This document shows, piece after piece, positions 1-11,312 of a DNA stretch of 64,000 nucleotides (position 1 is the first letter of the stretch; each line of letters begins with the position of its first letter). A program made the position numbers and the translations under genes. Origin of the DNA: Gautieria morchelliformis (lineage: Eukaryota; Basidiomycota; Agaricomycetes; Gomphales; Gomphaceae); the NCBI GenBank assembly GCA_015179125.1, contig WHVA01000368.1:1-64000 (forward strand), read 5' to 3'. The notes under the pieces were generated by a model. It had not been told where the DNA came from. It made no database searches and saw only the letters and a list, made by a program, of their open reading frames with translations.

Positions 1-1212
1 TGAGAGGCCGGTGAACGGATTTGACAAGGGGCACCAGGGTGTGTCCTGTAGAACTTGTGGAGTTTGTCCAGAGCAGAGATGTCCTGCTCTAGGACCCATG
101 AATTCTCCTCATGCCCATATCCTTCCCATTTCACCAGGAATTGGAGTCGTCCTCACATGAACCGGCTATCAAGGATCTGTTCCACAACATAATGCTCTTC
201 CCCATCTACAATTTCTGGCGAAGGTGGCAGATGAGCCCTCCAGCCTGGAATTGGATCTTCTGGAGCCGGGAGCAACCTCACTACATTGAAGATGGGGTGG
301 AGGTGGGACATGGAGTTCAGAAGTCGGAGGTGGTATGCGTTCCATCCAACCCTCCGTGTCACTGTGAAGGGCCCAAGGTAGCGGTGGGCAAGCTTCTGTG
401 AACGGCATGTGGGGCCGACATCACCTGCATCTAAATATACCTTGTCTCCAACTTGGTACTCCAGGGCAGGAACCTGGTGTTGGTTGTAGTACCTTGCCAT
501 GTAGTCTTTGGCTTTCACAAGGGCAGACTTGGCTTCTGAAAGGGTCGAGTCCATGCAGTCTTGGAACTCGTTGACCGTCTCGAGTTGGGACTCTGCCTGG
601 CGTGGCTCAAAGCCAATACACAGGTGTCACCCAAAGTCGAGCATGAAGGGAGTCTGCTGCATCGTGGAATGTACATGGTTGTTGTATTGGAATTCCAGGA
701 GTGGAAGTAGCTCATCCCAGTCATCCTGCCTCTCATTGACGAAGAGGCGGAGATATTGCTCTAGCTCCTGATTGACCCGTTCTGTCTGTCCATCGCCCTG
801 TGGATGGCATGCTGTGGTGGTAGCCAGCTTTATTCCAAGTAGGCAGTAGAGCTCCCGTGTCAGTTCCGCGACAAACTGCAGACCGCAGTCAGAAATGACT
901 TGCTTTGGGAGCCCATGTAGCTTCCAGACATGCACGAGGAACAGGCAGGCCGCTCCAAGGGCCGTGATCGTTGTGTGCATCGAAATGAAGTAGGACACCT
1001 TGCTTACCGAGTCCATGATGTTGATGATTGCATCGTAGCCATGAGACTCTGGGAGTTCAACAATGAAGTTGACACTGATGGTGTCCCAGCAGGATTCTGG
1101 AATCGGGAGTGGAACTAGGTCTCTGACAGGTGGATGCCACTGTGCTTTGGTCCGGAGGCAAAGGTCACATGTCTTCACATACTGTCCAATGTAGCGGGAC
1201 ATCTGAGGCCAC
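1..1212 (-). pseudogene. G1 pol 3' part: integrase core, C-terminal domain, chromodomain
   Basis: Translation from 1202 downwards gives the H2C2/core boundary, the integrase core and, after about 550, the GPF/tail region and a chromodomain with an FLVKWEGY core and a following SWV (about 60-160). The second catalytic Asp (in SDCG) and the Glu (in TERVNQE) are present. The first catalytic Asp, expected in a VDF motif, is Asn (codon 1068-1070), which fits a G-to-A change in a former CpG. A TGA at 153-155 interrupts the start of the chromodomain. The frame also changes between about 554 and 627. The protein would normally insert the cDNA and steer it to methylated histone H3. This copy cannot. 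Confidence 0.9.
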
Positions 1213-2625
1213 TGTCAAGATTGGATTTTAGGCGTTAATATCTGTCAGGGGACACCCTGGTTTCCAGTTCTGACACCATGCCAAGTTCCAACTCCATTTC
1301 CGACTCCGGTTCCGGTTCCGATTCCATCTCCGACTCTGCTTTCGGAAATGATTCCGCTTCTGGGAGAACTTCCACAAGTTCCATGCGCTTTGCCAATTCC
1401 ACTCCACTTTCCAACTTCCGCTCTTGGAACAGTGTCAGAAGTCAAGCGACTCACGTAGTAGGTGGCATCAAGGGTCGATCAAGGGTCAGGGAAGTCAGGG
1501 GGATGCAGGGTTGATGGCGAGTGCCAAGTGTTGTCCCTGGCTGCAGAGCATAGTATAATACGGGCTCACTGACATTGGGGGTCCTTAGACTTTTCTCTTC
1601 AGATTTCCCCTTGTCAGTTGTGTGGTAGTGTGACCTCCACAGCCAGCTAGGGTTGCCCTTACAATATTGTGTATTAGTGAACACAGTGAATGCCCGAATG
1701 GCTTGTGCAATGAAGTGTGTAGTTCGGTGAATAAGATGAACCAATTATTGTTCAGAAGGTAAGAGGGCTGCCCAAACAGAGCTCACCCTATCTACAGTTG
1801 TAGTGAAATAGCCTGTGATACTTGACAATGTAACGTACAAGGTCTCATGGAAAGGTTGTCTAGTAGTAACAATCCTTTCACTGGCGAAGGTGCTCCTTTG
1901 GAGCCCTTCGCCGACAGCACCAATAATAGTATGAAGACTAAGGTAATGAAGGTGAAGTACAAAAACTCACCAGTGGTGCTTAAGTCCTCCTCTGGTCTAA
2001 GATAGGAGTGTATAGAAGAGTGCTCAAGACGATAGTCACAGTGAGGTCAAGTTTTGCACAAGATAGATGTATGATAATTGAACTGCAGTATATACATGTG
2101 AATGTAAACTACTTATACCGAATGCTCATATGATCTCAGCGAATAGGAAAGAGGCCATCATGAGTTGGGGTTGGATAGGGGTGCGCAGTCGGGATACAAA
2201 TAGATGAAACACATATACAATGGAGAAGGGGTTGAGTGTGAACGTGAAACAATGTGGGGAGAGAGGACAAAGGTACCTATGTAAGAAAACATACCTCGAG
2301 ACCTGCATACACGTTACCCTGCATGGACTCTTCATCTGCTGGGTTGATCCTACACGATCTACGGGTAGGACTTCCCGCAAATGCATTCCGGCCATAGGAA
2401 CACCCAAAGGGGGTTGAGTTGGGAAGATGATGGGGCCAGTGATGAACCATCACGCCAGGTAAAGGATGTCAATCGTTTCTGATGGCTTGCCTACTGGCGA
2501 ATGATACGAGTAGTGAATGGTCCTTCAGCGAATTCAGCGAAAGGCGAAATGGAGCGAACATAGAGGTGGGGTGATGAAAGGGAAAATGGGGATAGCTGGG
2601 TACAAGAAATAAATGAGTCATGAAA
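1213..2625 (-). mobile_element. Solo LTR, family LTR-A, inside G1 integrase
   Basis: This LTR begins TGTCATGA... and ends ...TTGACA when read on the minus strand (its outer end is mutated from TGACA to TGAAA on the plus strand at 2621-2625). It is flanked by a perfect 5-bp target duplication GCCAC (1208-1212 and 2626-2630). A second copy in plus orientation lies at 51009-51976. After removing a nested 421-bp LTR the length is about 987 bp, close to the 968 bp of the other copy. No internal coding region is present, so it is a solo LTR left by LTR-LTR recombination. Confidence 0.93.
1243..1663 (+). mobile_element. Solo LTR nested in LTR-A, related to the LARD/G2 LTRs
   Basis: The segment starts TGTCAGGGGACACC and ends GTTGCCCTTACA, the same termini as the LTRs of the LARD at 40534-47007 and very near those of G2. 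It interrupts LTR-A. The empty site is visible in the other LTR-A copy near 51950. The flanks are ATATC (1238-1242) and ATATT (1664-1668), a 5-bp duplication with one C-to-T change. The left part contains a run of imperfect TTCCGA/TTCCGG hexamers (about 1287-1350). No coding capacity. Confidence 0.88.
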
Positions 2626-3887
2626 GCCACCAGTAGTTCTGAGAAACTAACTCCAGCGTCTTCCACCTGCCAGCATGCCCCACCACCCAGGTGTCATGGT
2701 GTTGGGACATGATGCAGCGTGGCGGAGGTCCGCCCCATCTGGAACATAGACCTTGCCCCTGAAGTGGAGCAAGCCATCACATTCCAACCACTCCACTGCC
2801 CATACTGACCCTGAACACCCTTTCCACAGCTCCTCCACCACCTTCACCACCGATTCCTCCTTCTCTCCATCCCAGTACTGCCTCCGGATGTCTCGGAGCA
2901 TTTCCCCTTCCACCCCAACTGCGGTCACTCACTCCTTCAAGGGCATGGATTGCAAAGAGGCTCGGGCGGAGAAATTTCATGTCAGCATTGTCTCCACTTC
3001 TGCTTCCATGATCCGCACGGTGCGATAGGGCATCAGGCTTCCCCATGGTGCAGCCAGGGCGGTGATGGAGGATGAAGTTGACCCGAGACAGGTATAGGGA
3101 CAACCATGCTTGTCATCAGTTCAATTTCTTGGATGTGCAGAAGTACTCAAGGTTCTTGTGGTCTGTCCAGATCTCGAACCGACACAGAGCACCATCGAGG
3201 AAATGTCGCCATTCCTCCAGCGCTCAGATGATCGCCAGCATTTCCTTGTCATGGATCTCATAATTCCGCTCCACCGGACTAAGGCTCTTGGAGAAGAAGG
3301 CAACCGGGTGCCACCTTCCGCCATCTTCTGAAGATTTCTGTGACAAGACCGCTCCAGTGGCTGCATCAGAAGAATCCGTTTCAACTCAACAAGGGCGGGA
3401 GTTGTCGGGAAAGATCAGGACAGGGGCGGAAGTAATCAGCTCCTTGAGTTTGTCAAAGGAGGCTTGCTCCGGCTCCCCCACCACCATCCAATGTCCTTCA
3501 TGGTGAGGTCAAAGAGGGCAGGGCCATGGCAGGAGAAGCCCTTGATGAACCACTGGTAGAAATTGACGAACCCGATGAAGGACTGGACTTCTTTCTTGTT
3601 CCACGGCGTAGGCCATTCTGACACGCTAGAAACATTGACTGGGTCCATCTCCACCATACCTTCTGATACAATCACCCCAAGATACTCTATCTGCGTCTGC
3701 TCAAATTTGCACTTCTCCGGCTTGAGACACAGGTTGTACTCCCGGAGCCGTTCTAGCACTCTCCACACAATCTATCGATGTTCCGTCAGTTTTTTTGTGA
3801 AGATGAGGATGTAATCAAGGTAGACACAGACGACCCCTTCTGCTATCATGTCATGGAAGATGGCATGTTCACGAGCCTTGGAAGGAT
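2626..3887 (-). pseudogene. G1 pol 5' part: RT end, RNase H, integrase zinc finger
   Basis: Read on the minus strand from 3887 this gives the end of the gypsy RT, including the catalytic-loop region YLDYIL where the canonical motif is YLDDIL (second Asp changed to Tyr at 3811-3813). The RT thumb follows to about 3440, then an RNase H domain (about 3430-2950) with TDAS and the YCTSKKLN tail, then the integrase HHCC-type zinc finger ending at the solo LTR. Several in-frame stops and frame changes occur (for example near 3242, 3120 and 2930). Sequence upstream of 3888 no longer resembles gypsy, so the 5' two thirds of the element were lost. Confidence 0.9.
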
Positions 3888-3970
3888 GGCTAGAGGTATA
3901 ACCAGTAAGTAACCGGCCAGAGGCCAGGTTCTTACAGTCCACAACCGTATGATAGTAGGAGATGCAATGG

Positions 3971-4788
3971 CACTGGAGGCATTGAAGAATTTTCTTGTCT
4001 GAAAAACTGTTCAGAAAACTGTAAAGATTTTCCAAAATATTTTAGTGTGTTTTATTGTAAAAAAACTTTAACAAAATTTAGTGTTTTTGTTTAAAACCTT
4101 GTTTAAGTAGCAGAGTGTTCTTACACACAGCGAATTCTTACTTTCTTTCTTTCAATCTCTGTATTTTTAACTGACAGTAAGCTGCTATTGCGCTCTTGTT
4201 CTCTTGAAGTTCCACTGAACTTCATCACACGAGTAGACTTGAGTCCTGCTATACATGTCAGTGTTCACGTCATTGGACTGTCATGTGTGTATTAGCAGAC
4301 AGACCACTCATGCCTATTCAGTGACTCCACGAGTCGCCCCTGTGCATCACTCACTTGCAGGACACCCACATTACACTGGTATTTTAGGCTTTGCTCACTC
4401 ACCACATTCGCACTAACACTGGCTCAGCTTTTACATTCTCATTGCTTTCCCCACCCTCCTTTTCCCTTCTTTTCCCTGTACATCCATGAAGGCTTTTTCC
4501 CGCTAGGTTTTTTAATGCTGCATGTCATTGTGAGGGCTCTTTTTTTCTTTAACTACAATACTTCTGCTGTTCTTTCCCTCTATATACTTAGCAACATCTC
4601 AATCTACCTCTGTTTGTTGTGGTGCCTTGCTTGTCACCGGTGCCCCTTATGCTACCTGAAGCCACCTCTCAGGCTCACCAGAATTTATACAATATTATCA
4701 TCCTTTTGTGGGGTTGAGAAATTTTTGGAAAATCTTTACAGTTTTTTGAACAATTTTCAGACTAGAAAATTCTTCTATGCCTCCAGTG
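3971..4788. mobile_element. Non-autonomous TIR element (CACTG MITE), copy 1
   Basis: The ends are inverted repeats of about 60 bp, each starting CACTGGAGGCAT, with only a handful of mismatches. The interior (about 690 bp) is AT-rich and has no recognisable coding region. A second member of the family, with the same termini, is at 59900-60907. Copy 2 shows a 3-bp TCA target duplication. Here the flanks (TGG / TGC) agree at only two of three positions. Terminal CACTG and a short duplication suggest the CACTA/Mirage/Chapaev group, but no transposase is present to prove it. Confidence 0.75.
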
Positions 4789-5094
4789 TGCATCTACCTG
4801 CCAATGAGTGTTTTTCCTGGGACACTCATGCAGCTTCTCTGCACTGCATCCATGAAGTACCATGCTCAAACTGGCTGAGATCAAGCTTTGTGAACCCCTC
4901 TGTGATTACAACAGTGTTCGCAGGCTGCCACAAACCTTTTTGGGACCAAGGTGGGACCCAGAATAAAAGTTGTGAGGACGAGTTGAGTAACCAGCCATTT
5001 CTTTCTAGCAATGTGTCATGCCAAAACACAGTCCCCATAGCTGTGCAAAGGATGTTAGCAGAGATCGTCATGTTCCAACACATCAAGATAACAG
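4789..5094. other. Gap between MITE and NLR gene, no gene seen
   Basis: This 306-bp stretch is the 3' flank of the minus-strand NLR gene. I see no domain, repeat or RNA feature. An ORF crossing it from 4515 starts inside the MITE and has no recognisable product. It may contain the 3' untranslated region of the NLR gene. Confidence 0.5.
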
Positions 5095-7300
5095 TTACTG
5101 ACTAGGATCTTGATTGACAAATGGGCCCGAACCCACAATGGGGGCTTCCGCATCCCACGCATAGATTGTCTTGTCATAAGGCGCTGAGGCAATGCGCTCG
5201 CCAGCCTCCGAGATTGGCATCGAACTGACCCAGTTGGTGTGGCGTTCGGACAGTGGCGAAATGACCGCACCGGTGTCTGCATTCCATACACGGATCGCCT
5301 TGTCAGCGGACCCTGAGACGATGCGCTTGCCGTCGTGCGAGAACGCTACCGAGAAGACGCACTCGGTGTGGCCATCAAATGGTGGTGAAATGAGCTCCCC
5401 AGTGTCTGCATTCCGCACAAGGACCGCGACGTCACCAGTCCCTGAGACGATGCACTTGCCGTAGTGCGAGAATGCCACCGAGAAGACACCGCCAGTGTGG
5501 CCTTCGAATGGTGCTGAAATGACCTCCCCTGTATCAGCATTCAACACACGGATCGTGCTGTCAGAAGACCCGGAGACGATGCACTTGCTGTCGGGAGAGA
5601 ATACCACCGACGTGACCCAGTCGGTGTGGCCTTCGAATGGTGCTGAAACACCCTCCCCGGTGTCTGCATTCCACACACGGATCGTCTTGTCAGCAGACCC
5701 AGAGATGATGCACTTGCTGTCGGGAGAGAAAACCACCGACATGACCCAGTCGGTGTGGCCTTCGAATGGTGCTGAAACGCCCTCCCCGGTGTCTGCATTC
5801 CACACACGGATCGTCTTGTCAGAAGACCCAGAGATGATGCGCCTGCCGTCCTGCGAGAATGCCACCAACCGGACGCTACCAGTGTGGCCTTCGAATGGTG
5901 CTGAAATGACCTTCCCAGTATCAGCATTCCACACACGGATTGTGTTGTCCAATGACCCGGAGACAATGCGCTTGCCATTGTGCGAGAACGCCACCGATGC
6001 GACCAACTCGGTGTGGCCTTTGAATGGTGCTGAAATGGCTTCCCCGGTGTCTGCATTCCACACGCATATCGTGTTGTCACGAGACCCGGAGACAATGCGC
6101 TTGCCGTCCTGCGAGAACACCACTGACATGACCCAGCCGGTGTGGCCTTTGAATGGTGGTGAAATGACCACACCGGTGTCTGCATTCCATACAATGATCG
6201 CCTCATCACCAGCCCCTGAGACGATGCGCTTGCCGTCGTGCGAGAACGCCACCGAGAAGACCATGTGGGTGTGGCCTTCGAATGGTGCTGAAACGCCCTG
6301 CCCAGTGTCTGCATTCCACACACGGATCGTGGTATCATCAGACCCGGAGACGATGCGCTTGCCATCATGCGAGAATGCCACCGTCCTGACGCCGCCGGTG
6401 TGGCCTTCGAATGGTGCTGAAATGGCCTCCCCGGTGTCTGCATTCCACACACGGGTCGTCTTGTCAGCAGACCCGGAGACGATGCGCTTGCCGTCCTGGG
6501 AGAATGTCACCGACCAGACGCCATGAGTGTGGCCTTCGAATGGTGCTGAAATGACCTCCCCAGTGTGTGCATTCCACACACGGATCATCTTGTCAGCAGA
6601 CCCGGAGGCGATGCGCTTGCCGTCATGCGAGAACGCCACCGACCTGACGCCGCCGGTGATGGTGCTGAAATGGCCTCCCCGGTGTCCGCATTCCACACAC
6701 GGATCATCTTGTCTGCAGACCCCGAGACGACGATCTTGCAATGGTGCGAGAACGCCACCGACATGACCCAGTTGGTGTGGCCTTCCAATGGTGCTGAAAT
6801 GACCTCCCCGGTGTCTGCATTCCACACACGGATCATCTTGTCATCAGACCCGGAGACAATGCGCTTGCCGTCATGCGAGAACGCCACCGACCAAACCCTC
6901 TCGGTGTGGCCTTCGGATGGTCCTGACATGGCCTCCCCGGTGTCCGCATTCCACACACGGATCGTCTTGTCTGCAGACCCCGAGACGACGAGCTTGCCAT
7001 TGTGCGAGAACGCCACCGACATGACCCAGTTGGTGTGGCCTTCCAATGGTGCTGAAATGACATCCCCAGTGTCTGCATTCCACACACGGATCGTCTTGTC
7101 ATCAGACGCGGAGACAATTGCCATCATGCGAGAACGCCACCGACCAAACCCTCTCGGTGTGGCCTTCGAATGGTCCTGACATGGCCTCCCCGGTGTCTGC
7201 ATTCCACACACGGATCGTGTTGTCAGCAGACCCGGAGACGATGCGCTTACCGTCCTGCGAGAAGGCCACCGACCAGACGATGTCGTTGTGACCTAGCATA
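5095..7300 (-). repeat. 17 tandem WD40 repeat units
   Basis: Units of about 126-129 bp (42-43 residues) repeat from about 7294 to 5120. Most contain [17 protein letters not shown] and [10 protein letters not shown] with variation mainly at positions facing the propeller surface. Internal units are very alike while the last one (SSMPISEAGE...) is divergent. High similarity between units is typical of fungal NLR repeats under concerted evolution and repeat reshuffling (known for HET-D/E/R). The antisense strand stays open through much of the array, which yields misleading long plus-strand ORFs at 5495-7179. Confidence 0.93.
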
Positions 7301-10300
7301 ACGGTTTGAATAGCTGGCCACATCGTTGCTTTCCCTGGCTGAATGCGGAGTAGTCGTGGAAATCGTGGGAGGTAGGTCTCTGAAACTTTCGACATTTCAG
7401 GTGCAAACGGGAGTGCCGACAAATAGAGATGGGGTGCACTCTGGGTGATTACATGCCCAAACGCAGCTAGAAAATTGCGGGTATCCGATGCGAATGCTGT
7501 AATATCATTATCCTGAAGTTCATTAGACTCGCGTCGGAGCTCATAACAAATCGGGGACTCACCTGACTCCAGCCCAATATTGTCGAGAGCGCTGCTGATG
7601 CATCGGATACCTTCTTCATCAAACTCAAAACCTCTAGCCAGTAGAGTAGCTTAGTCTCGAAAAACTCCATGACCTTTACACCTAATTCCGGGCTACAGGT
7701 GGTGGCGCGAACATGGTCCGCCCAAAAACGGCAAGAATAGGAAAGTTGTGGGGATATATACTTCTTGGTCCTTGTCGCCAACTCGATAACGTCGTCGTTG
7801 CGCAGATGTGAAGTTTCAAGCTGACAAATGTTGAAACAAAGTTCATCCTTCATCACGCGCAAGGATGAGAGCGCAAGGCCGTCATGGTGTAAGGATGTGT
7901 CGATGTAGTATGGTCCACTCCGGCTGCGATCTGTCAAGAAGTCCCGAAAAGAGGTGTGTAGCAGACTGACTGTGCCAGATTCTTGAGAAGGAAGGCTCAG
8001 CAGAGCACCCATAGGTCCGACTATATCATAAACCTCGGTACCCGAATCGTCTTCCGTGCACAATTTCTGCAGGGCAGACATCGAGAGCGGTTCTCTGGCG
8101 GCGAGCATGCAGCCCATCACCAAGTGAAATCGATGCCTGAAATCGTCATCATCCATCAAGTCATCGTCACCCCCGAATATCTGCTTGAGGACACCGAGAT
8201 ATAGCTGATCCAGCCCACTGAGGTTCTTGACCAAAAGTCTCTGGAGTTGGTTAACAGGATCCCGGCCATACTTCCCATCTCCTTTGGCAAAACGACAAGC
8301 CGTGGATGCCCATTGAAAGTGACCCTCTGCTTTCTCTACTAATAATCGACACCAGTCATTGTTAGGCCATTTACGCTCGAGGGCCGTAATGTGGCCTAGT
8401 TGGTCTTTCACAAACCGAGAGACGTCATCGGCAGGGTTGGGATCAATATCCTTTATGGACCTGGACAGCACATGCTTCTTCCTAAGAAGGGCGTCCCGTA
8501 TGTCTTTTTCGGCACGTGAAGTGATAAGAAGCCGGAGATTAGACAGCAGTTTTGCTGCTTCGCCGCCGAGGACAGACAAGAGACTCTTGCGAGATTCCTC
8601 GTCTCTGCTCTCATCCAATGCATCAATAACCACCACCGTCAGTCCAACGCCGGTTAGGCCCTGAGTGGGACCTAGAATGAACTTCTTGAACTGCACACTA
8701 GGCAGGAATGTGGTCCGAAGTTTGCGCTGCTCCCGAACCACTTTCAATAATGATGCCTTGCGTTCTGGATCTAGATCTGCCAGACTACGAGAAATTGTGC
8801 TGAAGACATTTTTGGGGGAGCGTTCTGCCTGCTGAGCGCGGTCGAAACAGTACGACACTCCGGGACGCTTGAGCCTGTCAAATCGTCGGGCGACCTCGTG
8901 AGCAATGGCAGATTTGCCAGCACCCGCGACATCGTTCAAGAAAAATATACGGGGGGTGTCGTCCCTATCCTGGTTGACCCAATCGCAGATCTCCCCAATA
9001 ACCTTCTTGTGTGTACCTGGCAGACAGCCTTTTTGAGGATCGCAACCAGCTCCCGCCGCGTAGGGGATGTCATTAAGCTGAACTTCCCCAGCTGGTTGCA
9101 AGGTGTATTAGCCTCCGGAAAGGCCCCAAATAAGGAACTGACAAAGATCGCCGACGACACCCAGAACACGTAGGACAGTGATTTCAGTATGAATAACGGC
9201 ATTTTCCTGTAACGCCAACCTGAGTTTGTTGAACATGTCCTGGTGTTGTTTGGCCTTGCTGTCGACATTCGACACTAGATATTTCCCGGTTCTTATCCCT
9301 GACCAAAGATCATCAGCGATGGCCACCTGAGTGGGTCCAACATACAGAAATCCTTTTCTTTCGCGTAGGCGCGGACAAAGTAGCTGCACTCTAACGTCTG
9401 TTGCGCCAAGGCTAATATAATTGATGTCTGCGATTTAATTTTCTTCAATGGCTCTGTCTGATCGAGGAACTCATAGGTGTCTCCAATGAGTTTTGCCAGC
9501 TCATTTATGCTATTGTCACAGTCCCTCTGAGCAATGACCGTCTGGGCCAGACGTCAGATATGTCAACTCAGCTGATGCATGGGATAGATCTACCTTTGGC
9601 ACACTAGACAGGATAGACCATGCCATTCTTGCGTAAGGATGGACCTAGTATCAAACAAACCGTGTACATGAAATGACCTGGGAGACCGCCGGCATTTGAA
9701 CCATACCTCGGAGATCCCATCCACGATCTCGGTAAACAGCTTGATCTTGTCCAAAAGTGGATCCCAAGCCGCCATTGTCGGGATGACGGTATTATTGGTG
9801 GTGGAAATGATGCCGTCGACCACATTCCCTGCATCAATAACTCGGGACGGCGCAGGGTTCATATTATCGGCTGCTGTCGCTTCGCTGATTGCTTCATTCA
9901 CCTGGCCCTCCGGCGCCTCGTCGGACGTCCTGAAAGATGCGACGGTGAACTCTATGTCAGTCTGAACATCATGCATGTTCCCTGCCTCATCGCATTTACG
10001 CAGTTGGCGACGAACGGCCGCTGTGTTCGATGATTACGTGTGCATTCAGCCGTTGAGCGAAAAGGACTGACCTCCAGTTGCTCCTTCTGCAAGCAGCAAC
10101 TCGATCCTTTCCTCTGCACCGCCAATGTACTCATCACTACCAATTGTACAATCCCTGTAGACTTCAATTCCTAATACGGAACCGCCATGCAAGTTGTCGC
10201 TGCACATGGATTTAAGATCGCATGAGGATAATAACGCTGGAATTAAACGAACAAATAAAATGAGTCATTCCACGAGGCAGCATTGCCTCTCGCGGATGCG

Positions 10301-10571
10301 GCAGTCTTCTTGACATCCTCATCAACAAAGACTTTCACGTAGTATTTGCCAGGACGTTTGCGGAACAGCCCGATATTGGGATGGTGATTGCATTTCAAGT
10401 CTGTGGTCGACCGTTGAGTTAGTATGCGATGGACAGCGCAAACGAAAGAGTCCTCCCTGCAACTTTGACCCTGCTTATTGCTGCAGGAATACTTCGGGGT
10501 GGAGAGTCAAGGATTGGCTTAGTACTAGAGAAGTTATCGTGGACTTACGGCACTGCGCCCTCATTGTCCAT
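5095..10571 (-). pseudogene. NLR-type protein: C2-like, helical, NACHT, WD40; frame-damaged
   Basis: A fungal STAND/NLR gene whose exons can be traced. Start ATG is at 10569-10571. Likely introns with GT-AG ends are 10457-10548, 10021-10071, 9645-9706, 9542-9593, 9299-9345, 9092-9142 and 7513-7562. Splicing restores expected family signatures such as HPYA..AWS and CLPGT. The N-terminal exons (10456-10072) resemble a C2 domain (GKYYVKVFVD). A helical region follows, then NACHT (about 9060-8300) with P-loop DVAGAGKS and Walker B VVVIDALDE, then a linker with [14 protein letters not shown], then 17 WD40 repeats to the stop at 5095-5097. The first P-loop position is Asp instead of Gly. The C2 region near 10250 needs two one-base shifts (or a 16-bp gap) to stay open. 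Deletions of 5 bp (~7113) and 10 bp (~6658) break and then restore the WD40 frame. Family members act in non-self recognition and programmed cell death. Recently decayed gene or assembly-affected allele are both possible. Confidence 0.85.
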
Positions 10572-10635
10572 CTTTCAGTGTTCGAGGTGGGTAGGCTAGA
10601 ACAAAGGCACCCCATGGCACTGCCGACCTGTCAGG

Positions 10636-10880
10636 TGTTAGAATAAGAGAGATGCACAAGTAAGAACGTGAGAGAATAAATTTGAACGTTTGTCCTGTGA
10701 GCTCGTTGGGGCAAACGGATGGTTACATACATGAAAAGTAAAGACTTATAAAGGTTCTCGGAACAAAAGGAAGGTAGAACAATAAGAAAAGCGAGAACAA
10801 AGGGGTTTGACAATCGTACACGCAAGCCTTGGATTAGGTAAGCGGAACGAACGCGTAACCAGCTTGTCATAATTCCAACA
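10636..10880 (-). repeat. TRIM LTR (3' LTR of the minus-strand element)
   Basis: A 245-bp LTR nearly identical to 11313-11556. Visible differences are few single bases and a short variation at the CATAATT/GATATT end. Confidence 0.88.
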
Positions 10881-11312
10881 CTCCTCCACAAGCTGTGAAG
10901 CGTTCCATGGCGATAATTTTGGAGCGAGGAAGGCGTTGCTTCTCCAAGAAGGTTCTGGCACCTTTGGAGTTGGGTCCAGCGGTTGGCATGATCAGATAAG
11001 AAATGAAGGGGTGGTTTGATTCCGGTGTGCCTCAGCAGTGACCGTGAGTTCGCAATAATTTCCGGTGTCCTATCCAAGTAGGGACCGTGATAAAAGTATT
11101 CCAGTGTGCCGCAGCAGTGACTGTGAGTCCGGAGACTGGGGGATGTTTCTGGTGTACTTTCCGAGTAGGGACCGTGTCAGTATTCCAGTGTGCCACAGCA
11201 GTGACTGTGAGCTCGCAAGCTATTCCGGTGTGTCCAAGACAGAGGCCATGAGGTGGGTACCAATTTATGTCTGGTGACAGTCGCGGTGATCCGGCAACGG
11301 GAGATCCGTTTG

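Larger units (their letters stand above)
1..3887 (-). mobile_element. Degenerate Ty3/gypsy chromovirus, copy G1 (partial)
   Basis: A minus-strand gypsy element reads from about 3887 down to the left window edge in the order reverse transcriptase end, RNase H, integrase zinc finger, integrase core, chromodomain. Gag, protease and most of the RT are missing at its 5' side, and the 3' LTR would lie outside the window. The integrase is interrupted by a solo LTR (1213-2625). Removing that LTR and one copy of the GCCAC target duplication joins the reading frame cleanly through a Trp-Trp-Pro-Gln stretch that is also present in copy G2 near 47100. Scattered stops and lost catalytic residues make it inactive. 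The chromodomain at the end of pol places it among chromoviruses, known to target heterochromatin. Confidence 0.93.

Noticed and set aside
2126..2407. Minus ORF with GVPMAGMHLREVLPVDRVG shared with the plus ORF at 51029-51523
   Set aside because: Both lie within LTR-A copies. Similarity is from the shared LTR, not a conserved protein.
3963..4796. 8-bp target duplication (TGCAATGG / TGCATCTA) for MITE copy 1
   Set aside because: Only five of eight bases agree. The second family member instead supports a 3-bp duplication.
5495..7179. Long plus-strand ORFs (up to 343 codons) with a repeated SVWPSNGAE phrase
   Set aside because: They are the antisense of the WD40 repeats. The repeat period is a multiple of three and the complement lacks stops.
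10237..10252. 16-bp intron in the C2 exon of the NLR gene
   Set aside because: Too short for a spliceosomal intron. Two single-base frameshifts keep the expected NSSVII stretch and explain the region better.
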